DNA of 64,000 nt from Pirellulales bacterium (lineage in GTDB: Bacteria; Planctomycetota; Planctomycetia; Pirellulales; Lacipirellulaceae), in NCBI GenBank assembly GCA_022841705.1, contig JALHQZ010000002.1, positions 682,001 to 746,000 on the forward strand, read 5' to 3'. The translations under genes and the position numbers were made by a program. This document shows positions 55,990 to 64,000 of the stretch, piece by piece; the stretch's first letter is position 1, and each line of letters begins with the position of its first letter. Under the pieces are notes generated by a model. That model searched no databases. It was given only the letters and a program-made list of their open reading frames with translations, and had not been told where the DNA came from.

Positions 55990-56718
55990 CTAACTCAATC
56001 TCGCGACGGCGGGGAGTTGAATCGTCATTCTTGTGCCGCGGCCGAGTTCGCTTTCGACGGCGATTTGGCCGCCGTGGGCTTCGATGATTTTCGCGGTGGT
56101 CGGTAACCCCAAGCCGCTGCCGCCCGGTTTGGTGCTGAAGAAGGCGTCGAACATTTGGGCGGCGGTGCGGTCGTCCATGCCGATGCCGGTGTCGATCAGG
56201 TACACCGCCACACTGTCGCCCAGGCCGCGCGTTTGCACGATCAGGTCGCCGCCGTGCGGCATCGCTTGCTTCGCGTTGAGCAGCAAGTTGAGCATGGCGC
56301 CGCGGAACGCTTCGCGGTCGAGCATCACGGTCGGCAAGTTGGCATCGAAGTGGCGAATGAGTTGGATCTCGGCGCCGCTGTTGGTTTCGGGCTCGAAGAA
56401 GTCAAGCACCGCGGCGAGCTCGGCGTTCAGGTCGCGCGGCTGCAAATCGAGCCGGCGGAGTTTGGCGTACTGCAAGAAGTCGTCGAGCAAATCTTGCAGC
56501 CGCTGGCATTCTTGCTGGACGACTTCGATCCGCTTGAGCGCGCGGCGCTGCGCCGGCGTTTCGGGCTGGTCGAGCTCCTCGGCCAAGAGCTGCATGTTGA
56601 GCCGAATGGTGGAGAGCGGGTTTTTGATTTCATGCGCCAGCGCGCCGGCGAGCCGAGCAATCTCGGTGTACTGGTCCATCAGCTTTTGGACCGCGGCGTT
56701 GGTTTGGCTGGTAGGCAT
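55990..56718 (-). CDS. Soluble sensor histidine kinase (NtrB-like)
   Basis: A 242-residue kinase with an H-box [15 protein letters not shown] near residue 30 (phospho-acceptor His), a dimerisation helix, N-box [13 protein letters not shown]1 DTGIGM and G2 [12 protein letters not shown]. There is no N-terminal sensor domain or membrane segment, and no response regulator gene next to it. Short for the family. Stop at 55990. Confidence 0.9.
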   Translation of the reverse strand: MPTSQTNAAVQKLMDQYTEIARLAGALAHEIKNPLSTIRLNMQLLAEELDQPETPAQRRALKRIEVVQQECQRLQDLLDDFLQYAKLRRLDLQPRDLNAELAAVLDFFEPETNSGAEIQLIRHFDANLPTVMLDREAFRGAMLNLLLNAKQAMPHGGDLIVQTRGLGDSVAVYLIDTGIGMDDRTAAQMFDAFFSTKPGGSGLGLPTTAKIIEAHGGQIAVESELGRGTRMTIQLPAVARLS

Positions 56719-56735
56719 GTGTCGAAGGGGAATCT

Positions 56736-56829
56736 GTAGGATGGGTTATCCGCGCAGCGGTAACCCATCGAGCGGCGAGTTTGTTTTCACGACTGATGGG
56801 TTACCGCTGACGCGGATAATCCATCCTAC
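56736..56829. repeat. Long inverted repeat near the pnp terminator
   Basis: GGATGGGTTATCCGCG (56739-56754) and the following AGCGGTAACCCATC (56756-56769) pair with GATGGGTTACCGCT (56795-56808) and CGCGGATAATCCATCC (56811-56826), with one to two mismatches or bulges, around a 25-base loop. It stands between the histidine kinase start and the pnp terminator. GTAGGATGGGTTATCCG-type repeats are spread in many bacterial genomes. Confidence 0.75.
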
Positions 56830-56830
56830 G

Positions 56831-56863
56831 AAAAAAACCGGGGCCTCGGTGGAGGCGCCCGGT
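56831..56863 (-). terminator. Rho-independent terminator of rpsO-pnp
   Basis: On the minus strand ACCGGGCGCCTC and GAGGCCCCGGT pair with one bulge around CACC and continue into seven T. It lies 62 bases after the pnp stop at 56926. Confidence 0.8.
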
Positions 56864-56925
56864 TTATTGTGGTTTGCAAACACGCTAAGCCGCAAGCGGC
56901 TCAAAGAACCCAGCCGCAAGCGGCA

Positions 56926-59031
56926 CTACGCTTGGGGTTCGGCGTTGGCGGCGGCGAGGACGGCGCGGCGGCTGAGCTTGACGCGGTCTTGCTCGTCGAT
57001 GGCGATGACTTTCACTTCCATCATGTCGCCCACCTTGCACACTTCGCCGACGCTGGCGACGTACCCGTCGGCCAGTTCGGAAATGTGGCAGAGGCCATCC
57101 TTGCCCGGCAGGATTTCGACGAACGCGCCGAAGTCCTTCACGCTGGTCACCTTGCCGTGGTAGATGCGGCCCACTTGGACGCTGGCGGTGACCCCTTCGA
57201 CGCGCGACAGGCCGGCCCGCACGGCGGCTTCATCCGGACCAGCGATGGTGACGGTGCCGTCCTCTTCGATGTCGATCTGCACGCCGCAGTCTTCTTGGAT
57301 GGCGCGAATGTTCTTGCCACCAGGACCGATGAGCAGGCCAATCTTTTCGGGATTGATGCTGGTCCGGACCAACCGCGGCGCCGTGGGAGCGGTGTTCGCC
57401 CGCGGCCGCTGGATGGCGGAGAGCATCGCCCGCAAGATTTCAATCCGGGCTTCGCGGCTTTGCTGCAGCGTGGCGCGGATAATCTCTTCGCTAATGCCCT
57501 TGGTCTTCAGGTCGAGCTGAATGCCGGTGATGCCGTTTTGTGTACCGGCGATTTTGAAGTCCATGTCGCCGTAGTGGTCTTCATCGCCGATGATGTCGGT
57601 CAGCAGCACCCACTTATCACCTTCCTTCACCAGACCGGTCGAGATGCCCGCCACGGGATTGGTGATCGGCACGCCGGCGGCCATCAGGCCGAGCGTGGCG
57701 CCGCAGACGCTCGCCATCGAGCTCGAGCCGTTCGACTCGAAGATGTCGCTAATCACGCGGATGGTGTACGGGAACTCATCGTGGTCCGGCAGAATCGGGT
57801 TGACACTGCGCTCGGCCAACATGCCGTGCCCGATTTCACGCCGACCCGGGCCGCGGATCGGCCGCACTTCGCCCACGCTGAAGCTGGGGAAGTTGTAGTC
57901 GAGCATGAACCGCTTCGAGTATTCGTCGAACAGGCCATCCACGCGCTGCTCGTCACGCCCGGTGCCGAGGCAGATGGTGATGACCGCTTGCGTTTCGCCC
58001 CGTTGGAACAGCGCGGAACCATGCACGCGCGGGAAGATATCCACGGCGCAGCTAATGGGCCGCAGGCTCTTGAAGTCCCGCCCGTCGGGCCGGTTGCCTT
58101 CGAGAATGTTTTCGCGAATCACCGATTCCTTCATCCGATAGAATGCGGCGTTGAAGGCGTCGGTGCGGGTTTCGTGGGCGGTGGCCCAATCGGGGATCAG
58201 CGCGCTCTTGGCGGCTTCCTTCACATTATGCACCGCGTCGGCCCGGTCTTGCTTGCCCGGCGTTTGCACGGCGGCCTTTAGGGCGAGCCGATAACCGGCT
58301 TCGAGTTGGCCGACGATTTCGTCCACCGGCTTCGGCACGAAGTTCATCTTCTGGACATTCACCTGGCTGGCCAGCTCCAACTGCATCGCGCAGATTTCGC
58401 GAATGTAGCCGTGGGCCTGCATGATGGCGGCGGCCATTTCCTCTTCCGGCATTTCACGAGCGAAGCCTTCGATCATCAGCACCGCTTCTTGCGTGCCGGA
58501 GACGATGAGGTCGAGATCGCTGAACTCCAGTTCCGCCGCGGTGGGGAACGGCACGATTTGGCCTTCGACGCGGCCGAGCCGCACGGAGCCCAAAGGGCCT
58601 TGGAACGGCAGCGGCGAAATCACCAGCGCCGCCGAGGAACCGTTCATCGCCAGGATGTCGCCATCGGTTTGACGATCGCTCGCCATGACGAACGATTGGA
58701 TTTGCACTTCATCCATGTACCCTTCGGGGAACATGGGACGAATCGGCCGGTCGATCAGCCGCGAGGTGAGCGTTTCTTTGGTGGTGGGGCGACCTTCACG
58801 CTTGATGAAGCCGCCGGGGAACTTGCCCGCCGCCGCTGAGCGTTCGCGATAGTCGCAGGTCAGCGGGAAGAAGTCGGTGCCGGGTCGCGGAGTGCCGGTG
58901 GCCACGGCGCTGAGCACCACAGTCTCGCCGTACTGCACAAGGCAACATCCGGCCGCTTGCTTGGCGATGACGCCGGTTTCGATCGAGAGAACACCACGGC
59001 CGATCTGCCGCTCAACACGAATTTTACTCAA
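56926..59031 (-). CDS. pnp: Polyribonucleotide nucleotidyltransferase (PNPase)
   Basis: A 701-residue exoribonuclease, part of the RNA degradosome, degrading RNA phosphorolytically. It has two RNase PH domains (about 1-220 and 310-545), then KH (about 560-615; [15 protein letters not shown]) and S1 (about 625-690; [18 protein letters not shown]) domains. Conserved start [17 protein letters not shown] and [10 protein letters not shown]. The TTG at 59031 is used because it gives normal family length (about 700), unlike the upstream in-frame start at 59112. It lies 172 bases after rpsO. Confidence 0.95.
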   Translation of the reverse strand: MSKIRVERQIGRGVLSIETGVIAKQAAGCCLVQYGETVVLSAVATGTPRPGTDFFPLTCDYRERSAAAGKFPGGFIKREGRPTTKETLTSRLIDRPIRPMFPEGYMDEVQIQSFVMASDRQTDGDILAMNGSSAALVISPLPFQGPLGSVRLGRVEGQIVPFPTAAELEFSDLDLIVSGTQEAVLMIEGFAREMPEEEMAAAIMQAHGYIREICAMQLELASQVNVQKMNFVPKPVDEIVGQLEAGYRLALKAAVQTPGKQDRADAVHNVKEAAKSALIPDWATAHETRTDAFNAAFYRMKESVIRENILEGNRPDGRDFKSLRPISCAVDIFPRVHGSALFQRGETQAVITICLGTGRDEQRVDGLFDEYSKRFMLDYNFPSFSVGEVRPIRGPGRREIGHGMLAERSVNPILPDHDEFPYTIRVISDIFESNGSSSMASVCGATLGLMAAGVPITNPVAGISTGLVKEGDKWVLLTDIIGDEDHYGDMDFKIAGTQNGITGIQLDLKTKGISEEIIRATLQQSREARIEILRAMLSAIQRPRANTAPTAPRLVRTSINPEKIGLLIGPGGKNIRAIQEDCGVQIDIEEDGTVTIAGPDEAAVRAGLSRVEGVTASVQVGRIYHGKVTSVKDFGAFVEILPGKDGLCHISELADGYVASVGEVCKVGDMMEVKVIAIDEQDRVKLSRRAVLAAANAEPQA

Positions 59032-59203
59032 GGGATTTGCTCTTTCTTGCTTGCCTACGGACCAATCGCGGTCGCAGAGAGGCACCAAGCGCTTCGCCAA
59101 GAAGCGCATCATTTGGCACGAGAGCCAGAGAGAGCGTATCGCCAGGATGCTTCCGAATTGAACCGATCACCAAGATTGGCGTCGGCACGGAAGCGCATCC
59201 GCA

Positions 59204-59473
59204 TTACTTACGAATGTCGAGGCGATGCAGCAGATCGAGGTACATTTGCGGATTGGTGCTTTTCACGTAGTCGAGCAGCCGCCGACGCCGACTAACCATG
59301 CGCAACAAACCACGCCGACTGGAGTAGTCCTTGTTGTGCAGGGCCATATGTTCGGTCATCTGGGCGATGCGATTGGTGAGCAGCGCAATCTGAACCTCGG
59401 GCGACCCGGTGTCACCACTCTTTTGTCCAAAATCACCAATAAGCTGTTGCTTGCGTTCTGCAGTGAGCGGCAT
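59204..59473 (-). CDS. rpsO: 30S ribosomal protein S15
   Basis: An 89-residue S15, the usual length, binding 16S rRNA with the loop HNKDYSSRRGLLRMVSRRRRLLDYVK. Start ATG 59473; a longer frame to 59848 is not expected. The gene order rpsO-pnp is conserved across bacteria, where S15 represses its own mRNA. Its upstream leader contains the hairpin at 59551-59579. Confidence 0.97.
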   Translation of the reverse strand: MPLTAERKQQLIGDFGQKSGDTGSPEVQIALLTNRIAQMTEHMALHNKDYSSRRGLLRMVSRRRRLLDYVKSTNPQMYLDLLHRLDIRK

Positions 59474-59550
59474 AAGAAATCCACACGCCTTCTTCGTGCT
59501 GCGCCGACCCACGCGTAGTTGAAAGCGAGGGGGGTGGCGACAACTCTTCT

Positions 59551-59579
59551 GGCAAGCCTCCGCACTGCGGGTCCTTGCC
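59551..59579 (-). promoter_or_regulatory. Hairpin in the rpsO leader, candidate S15 autoregulatory structure
   Basis: On the minus strand GGCAAG and CTTGCC close a hairpin with inner CCGCA/TGCGG pairs and an asymmetric internal loop. It lies 78 bases upstream of the rpsO start in a leader with no other gene. S15 represses its mRNA by binding such structures in several bacteria; that it does so here is inference. Confidence 0.35.
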
Positions 59580-59641
59580 TTCTTAAAAAAACTACGAAAC
59601 GAAACCTTTACATTGACTAACACGCGCTGCGTAAGCCCGGA

Positions 59642-59669
59642 ATTGTACCCGATACGGCCCGCCCCGCAA
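59642..59669 (-). promoter_or_regulatory. Candidate promoter of rpsO-pnp
   Basis: On the minus strand TTGCGG (59669-59664), a 16-base spacer and TACAAT (59647-59642). It precedes the rpsO start by about 170 bases and would produce the leader with the 59551 hairpin. Confidence 0.4.
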
Positions 59670-59911
59670 GGTCCCGTGGGAGGGGCTTTTGGCCCGTCGT
59701 TTTCGCCGAAAAGCGAGAATCCGCGGCTATTTGCTCGATTTCGGCATCCCATTCCCGAGTTCCCCGCCGAGGGTGGCGAAGGCGTCGTCGAGGTCTTTGG
59801 GCGTCGGGGCCTACTCGGCGGCGAGGACCCTCCTAGCATCCCAGCCACATGCGCCGGTGAGAATCACCTGGCGAGGGTTATCTGTCGCAACGAGCAATCG
59901 CGGTGACACAG
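59670..59911. other. Noncoding stretch between rpsO and the desaturase terminator
   Basis: No gene supported in this part of the 500-base gap between the minus-strand rpsO leader and the desaturase; one 97-residue plus-strand frame starts in the promoter and has no ribosome site. Confidence 0.4.
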
Positions 59912-59944
59912 CAAAAAACCCCGAGTCGCACTGCGACCCAGGGT
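59912..59944 (-). terminator. Rho-independent terminator after the desaturase
   Basis: On the minus strand ACCCTGGGTCGC and GCGACTCGGGGT form a 12-bp stem with loop AGT, followed by six T. It lies just downstream of the desaturase stop. Confidence 0.8.
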
Positions 59945-59971
59945 CAAGATGCAGCGATCAGAAAGCAATCG

Positions 59972-60982
59972 TTACGCCGGTTTCGTCCCCTTCGGGATAT
60001 CGCTCACCCGAATCACATTCCACGCGAGGCCCACCTTCTCCATCGCCAGGATGAACCAGTAGGTGATGTCCAGCTCCCACCATTGGTGGCCTTGGGCGGC
60101 GACGCGTTGGTAGGCGTGGTGGTTGTTGTGCCAGCCTTCGCCAAACGCCAAGAGGCCCACCCACCACAGGTTGCGGCTGTTATCGCTGGTTTCGTAAGTG
60201 CGGTAGCCCCACAGGTGCGTGGCGGAGTTCACCAGCCACGTGATGTGGAACACATACACCATCCGCACGCAGAGGCCCCAGATGACCATCTTCCAGCCAT
60301 CGGCCGTGGTGCCCATGCCGAGCGCCGTGCCGAAATAACCGACCGCAAAGAGAATGCCGCCGAGCGCGAAGTGCGACGGCAAGAACATCTTGTGCAGGAA
60401 CATCATCACCTTGTCCTTGGCCATGTCGGGCGCGTAGCGGGTGATGAGTTCATGGTGCCACTTCTGCCCCAGGTTCGGCATGAACCAAAACATGTGACTC
60501 CACCACTTGCCGTCGTTCGGTGAGTGCGGATCGCCTTCCTTATCGCTGTAGGCGTGGTGCTTGCGATGATTCGCCACCCAGGTGACCGCCGAGCCTTCGC
60601 CCGACAAGCCGCCGATGAACGCGAAGAACCACTTGATAGGTTTGTAGGTTTGGAAGCTGCCGTGCGTGAGCAATCGGTGGTAACCCATGCACACGCCGAG
60701 CGAGCCGGTGATGATCGCCAGCACCACGCAGGTGCCAAACGCTTGCCAACTGAAGAACCGTGGCATCACAGCGAGCAGCGCCACCGCATGCACCACGGCG
60801 ATCCAAATCACCACGGGCCAATCGAGCCCGCGGCGCCACATGGCCCACGAGTTTGCCGGCGGCATGGGGGTTTCCATCGGTTTCCGCACCTTCTTCTCCA
60901 CGGGAGACTTGTGCTTCGACTTACGATGGGTAGGAACGGCGACAGCAGAGGCGGAATGTTCCGCGGAGGATTCGGGCGTCAT
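59972..60982 (-). CDS. Acyl-CoA/acyl-lipid delta-9 type fatty acid desaturase
   Basis: A 336-residue membrane desaturase with the three iron-binding His boxes HRLLTH (about 103), HRKHH (about 140) and HNNHH (about 286). Introduces a cis double bond into fatty acyl chains in the inner membrane, adjusting fluidity. The first 45 residues are a charged, Lys-rich cytoplasmic extension. Start ATG 60982. It is followed by the terminator at 59912. Confidence 0.9.
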   Translation of the reverse strand: MTPESSAEHSASAVAVPTHRKSKHKSPVEKKVRKPMETPMPPANSWAMWRRGLDWPVVIWIAVVHAVALLAVMPRFFSWQAFGTCVVLAIITGSLGVCMGYHRLLTHGSFQTYKPIKWFFAFIGGLSGEGSAVTWVANHRKHHAYSDKEGDPHSPNDGKWWSHMFWFMPNLGQKWHHELITRYAPDMAKDKVMMFLHKMFLPSHFALGGILFAVGYFGTALGMGTTADGWKMVIWGLCVRMVYVFHITWLVNSATHLWGYRTYETSDNSRNLWWVGLLAFGEGWHNNHHAYQRVAAQGHQWWELDITYWFILAMEKVGLAWNVIRVSDIPKGTKPA

Positions 60983-61151
60983 TGTCCGATTTCAGGTTCC
61001 GAGAGAGGCAGGCGGCGGGTCCAGATTAATTTTGGGCGCCGCGGAATTGGTTGGCCGAGGAACTCGGCAGCTTATGTTTTGGCGTTCTGAGTGGTTGTGA
61101 GAATATTCCGAAGTGGGGTCGGCGGCTAGCCCAAGTCGCGCACGTCGACCC

Positions 61152-63725
61152 CTATTTTTCGGTATTCCGCGGGGTTTTTGAGGGCTCCAAATCCCGAACC
61201 GAGGCCAAAACCGTGCGAAAACGATCTCTTCGGTACGCAGCCAGCACGCACTTGTTCGCCGACAACGTCGCCGAAACCGCTCCTTGGCGGGCCGTCGCCA
61301 GCGGCCGAACGCCCCGCTCCCGGTAGTCGGCCGCGACTGCGGTGACCCGATCCTGCAACCCGCAGCTCAGCACTACCGCCTTCGCATCGCACCATTGGCC
61401 GAGCCCCGGTGGGTTCGACAGCGCGCTGCCGTGGTGCGGCGCCAGCAGCACTTCACACCGCAGCGGTTCTTGGTCGAGCACGGTCTCCAAACCGGGCGAC
61501 TGCAAATCGCCCGTTAGCAGCACCCGCTTGCCGGCATACTCGACCGCCACCACCAAGCTGCCAGCATTATCGACCAGGAAGACGTCGTCGGCGCCGGGAT
61601 GCAGCACTTCCAGCAGCGCCGGTCCCAACCGCAACCGATCGCCGAACGAGAGTTCGCTCGTGGGAACTTTGTGCGCCGCCAGCGATGCTTGCAACACGCC
61701 GGGACCTGATGTATTTCCATCACCCAGCCGCGGCGCCATCGAAGGAGAAACGTACACGCGGCCAATCGCAAAGCGCTCCAGCAGTCCCGGCAACGCGTTG
61801 TAGTGATCGATGTCGGCATGGGACACGATCACCCCATCGAGCCGCCGGATGCCACGCGACCACAGCACGGCGGAGATATGTTCCGTTGCCAGTTCTGGTC
61901 CACTGATCGAGCCCGCATCGTATAGCAGGTTCGCGCCGTTCGGCGCTTCGACCAGCACCGAGAGTCCATGCCCCACGCTGATGAACGTGCAGCGGAGTTC
62001 CTCGCGCGGAAGTTGACGTACGAGCGCCGGCACGAGCCCGACGATCAGCCACGCAAGCGCAACATGCGGCAAGTATCGGCGCCGCTGTGGGAACGCCACC
62101 GCCGCCACCAGCAGCAAATAGAATCCGAGTACCCACCACAGCGCGGGACCGGCGGTGAAGAACGAGGCGCCGGGTGCGCGATCACTCCAATTCACCACTT
62201 GCTCGACCCCCGCGGAACTCCACCGACACAATGCCGCGCTGGCATCGCCGATACCGGGCGCCCACGACAGCACCACCGCCGCAAGCCCGCTGAAGGTCAC
62301 CACCGCCGCCAGCGGCAACAGCATGGGACTCGTAGGAATACTAATCGGCGAAAGCAGATGAAATTGCGATGCGAGCAGCGGCGCCGAGACGAGCGATACA
62401 ATCAGAGTTGCGAAAATCGTTAATCGTCCTGCCGTCATCGCATTGCTAGCGCAACGTCGCCACCACGGCTGGCACTCACGAATGAGTCTTGCGAGCGGAT
62501 CGCGTGGCTGGCGGCGAATCTCGCGCAGACTCAGCCATACCAAGGAGGCGGTCGCCAAGAAACTCAATTGCGTACCATTCTGAAACAGATCCGAAGGGTT
62601 GAGCGCCAGCACGACGAGCGCTGCCGCGCCAAGCGAGTTTGCCGCCAGCGCCGTGCGCCCCGACACGCCCGCGATACAGATCAACAGCGCCGCGATCATC
62701 GCCCGCTGCACCGGCGGCGCGTTGCCGGTGATCGCCGCATAAATCACCGCTAGCGCCATGATTCCCACCGCCGCGAGCATCCGTGGCGCCCATCCCATCC
62801 GCAGCACCACATACAAGAGGCCCACCACCATGCTCACCTGCATCCCCGAAACCACCAGCACATGCAATGCCCCGGTGCGCTGATACACGGCGATCGTTTC
62901 ATCGCTCAGCAGTTGCGGCGAGCCGGTAACCATCGCCATCGCCAGCCCTCCCTGCGCGGGGCCAACTTTATCCACCAACGTTGCATCCACCCACGAGCGC
63001 AGTTCATCCCGCTTGCGCCGCCAAGAGAGTGGAGATGGATTTCCATCAACGGTCGATACGCACTCCGGCGAATCACACCGCAGTCGCACAAGCTGCCGAT
63101 CCATCCGCCCCGCGAGCTCCGCATCCCGCTCCCCCGGATTGAGCGCCGGCAGTGGCCGCGAAAATTGCGCGAAGATGCGAACGCGATCGCCGGCCGCGAT
63201 TGGCGCCAGAATGCCATTCACTTGCAATTCGCAGCGCCCACTCACCGGCCGCCAGCGCTCTTTGTGCCGCAGGCTCACCACATGGAGCGCAACCGAGCTG
63301 CTCGGCCCCTGCGGAATCGCCCGCAACGGCGTCGGCGCCGGAGCGCCCCACGTCACCGGCGCTCCGAGCGCAATCGCTTCGAGACAAACCGGCACCTGTT
63401 CGATCCGCGCGAATCGCCCGATCTCATTCGCCGGATACAACCGCCAGTGTGCATGATGCACCGCGCCGCCGAGCGTAAGGATCGCGCCGCCGAGCGCTGC
63501 TTCCGCCAGCGCGAATTGCTCCCGCTTCCAACATCGCCACCAGCCCACGAGCAACAACGCAACCGCGCTCAACCACACGCATAATGGTGCGATGCCCGTC
63601 CAGCGCTCAATGACGATGCCAATCGCAAAAATCGCCGCCGCCACCACGAGCGGCGGCCACCGATTCGGCCGCGCGAACCGCTCGCGCAGCGACTCTGGTG
63701 ACCACATTCGCGCGGCGCTAATCAT
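61152..63725 (-). CDS. comEC: ComEC/Rec2 family DNA-uptake channel with metallo-beta-lactamase domain
   Basis: An 857-residue membrane protein. Residues 1-120 are hydrophobic plus a periplasmic DUF4131-like domain, the competence channel domain lies at about 240-545 with many transmembrane helices (KVGPAQGGLAMAMVTGS, LHVLVVSGMQVSMVVGLL), and the C-terminal 270 residues are a metallo-beta-lactamase domain with HADIDHYNAL and a later HGS. It would transport single-stranded DNA during natural transformation and may degrade the other strand. The VSVGHGLSVLV motif departs from the usual VGQGD. Start uncertain; ATG 63725 chosen over TTG 63734. Confidence 0.9.
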   Translation of the reverse strand: MISAARMWSPESLRERFARPNRWPPLVVAAAIFAIGIVIERWTGIAPLCVWLSAVALLLVGWWRCWKREQFALAEAALGGAILTLGGAVHHAHWRLYPANEIGRFARIEQVPVCLEAIALGAPVTWGAPAPTPLRAIPQGPSSSVALHVVSLRHKERWRPVSGRCELQVNGILAPIAAGDRVRIFAQFSRPLPALNPGERDAELAGRMDRQLVRLRCDSPECVSTVDGNPSPLSWRRKRDELRSWVDATLVDKVGPAQGGLAMAMVTGSPQLLSDETIAVYQRTGALHVLVVSGMQVSMVVGLLYVVLRMGWAPRMLAAVGIMALAVIYAAITGNAPPVQRAMIAALLICIAGVSGRTALAANSLGAAALVVLALNPSDLFQNGTQLSFLATASLVWLSLREIRRQPRDPLARLIRECQPWWRRCASNAMTAGRLTIFATLIVSLVSAPLLASQFHLLSPISIPTSPMLLPLAAVVTFSGLAAVVLSWAPGIGDASAALCRWSSAGVEQVVNWSDRAPGASFFTAGPALWWVLGFYLLLVAAVAFPQRRRYLPHVALAWLIVGLVPALVRQLPREELRCTFISVGHGLSVLVEAPNGANLLYDAGSISGPELATEHISAVLWSRGIRRLDGVIVSHADIDHYNALPGLLERFAIGRVYVSPSMAPRLGDGNTSGPGVLQASLAAHKVPTSELSFGDRLRLGPALLEVLHPGADDVFLVDNAGSLVVAVEYAGKRVLLTGDLQSPGLETVLDQEPLRCEVLLAPHHGSALSNPPGLGQWCDAKAVVLSCGLQDRVTAVAADYRERGVRPLATARQGAVSATLSANKCVLAAYRRDRFRTVLASVRDLEPSKTPRNTEK

Positions 63726-63758
63726 CAACCGCAACCCCTCGCTTGCGACTTAGCGCTC

Positions 63759-64000
63759 TCACTTCACGCAGAACAACTTATCCTCGCTCCGCAGCAGCAC
63801 CCGCCCCTCCGCCGCCGCCACCGACGCCCAGAACCGCCCCTCGAGTTGATTGATTGCCAGCACCTCAAACTCCTTCCCCGGCGCGAGCACATGAGTCGCC
63901 CCACGGTCATCGAGCAAAAACACCTTGCCGCCCGCAGCCCACGGCGAAGCCCAAAACTCCCGGTTCCCCTTGAGCCGCTGCCGATACAACTCTTCACCGG
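63759..64000 (-). CDS. C-terminal fragment of a PQQ-like beta-propeller protein
   Basis: An open frame running off the right edge, about 80 residues, ending at the TGA-side stop at 63759. The GGKVFLLDDRGATHVLAPG and EGRVLLRSEDKLFCVK units are beta-propeller blades like the outer-membrane assembly lipoprotein BamB and PQQ-binding repeats common in planctomycetes. The gene lies 33 bases upstream of comEC on the same strand. Confidence 0.8.
   Translation of the reverse strand, partial: GEELYRQRLKGNREFWASPWAAGGKVFLLDDRGATHVLAPGKEFEVLAINQLEGRFWASVAAAEGRVLLRSEDKLFCVK

Noticed and set aside
56869..58281. 470-codon frame antisense to pnp
   Set aside because: PNPase is certain and conserved; the antisense frame has no protein-like features.

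Overview
The window is about 60% G+C, densely coded, and looks like chromosome of a planctomycete (order Pirellulales or close; inferred from content, not from a marker gene). The signs are six secreted proteins with PEP-CTERM sorting tails, dockerin-like calcium repeats, two DUF1559 type-IV-pilin-like proteins, a BBP7/DUF1551-type outer-membrane protein, and a serine-recombinase cassette carrying DUF1257/DUF2997/AAA+ genes. No tRNA, rRNA or CRISPR array was recognised.

Layout. 1-548: end of an unidentified gene and a Rieske ferredoxin. 545-4826 (minus): a DNA-repair-like operon (radical SAM TIGR03916-type protein, UdgX-type uracil-DNA binding protein, UPF0173 hydrolase, secreted DUF6263-like protein) with an 18-bp palindromic operator candidate just before its first gene. 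4987-9866: four genes matching the Escherichia coli ynbABCD set (hydrolase-methyltransferase fusion, CdsA-like, CDP-alcohol phosphatidyltransferase, PAP2-like/dual-specificity phosphatase), a complete but unassigned phospholipid-type pathway. 10141-16675: a probable integrative element with a large serine recombinase followed by a tight run of small genes, DUF1257, DUF2997, a two-part AAA+ ATPase, a DUF3150-like protein and two unknowns, closed by a terminator.

17327-31729 is a carbohydrate region aimed at sialylated or similar glycans: ROK regulator, SASA-type esterase, unknown protein with one EF-hand, intracellular-type sialidase, Gfo/Idh/MocA dehydrogenase, SDR, DUF1559 protein plus lipoprotein, then three exported proteins sharing one lectin-like module, the last being a 936-residue sialidase, with a GHL10-like glycosidase among them. 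32698-35530 holds a second mobile unit: unknown HTH protein, excisionase-like HTH and tyrosine recombinase.

35749-44339 contains another DUF1559 protein, two tandem paralogous PEP-CTERM proteins, enolase, an Asp/Asn hydroxylase and a PhoX-like PEP-CTERM protein overlapping cstA. 46266-48553 is an A+T-richer patch with a membrane protein, an orphan Imm52-like immunity protein and an XRE/DUF2975 pair. 48770-64000 is mostly housekeeping: threonine aldolase, hisD-hisC, outer-membrane barrel, gamma carbonic anhydrase, orphan HicB-like protein, histidine kinase, rpsO-pnp, fatty-acid desaturase and comEC. Several intergenic regions hold long inverted repeats of apparently different families (6774, 46864, 52433, 54228, 56736), which may be non-autonomous mobile elements or transcription-end structures.
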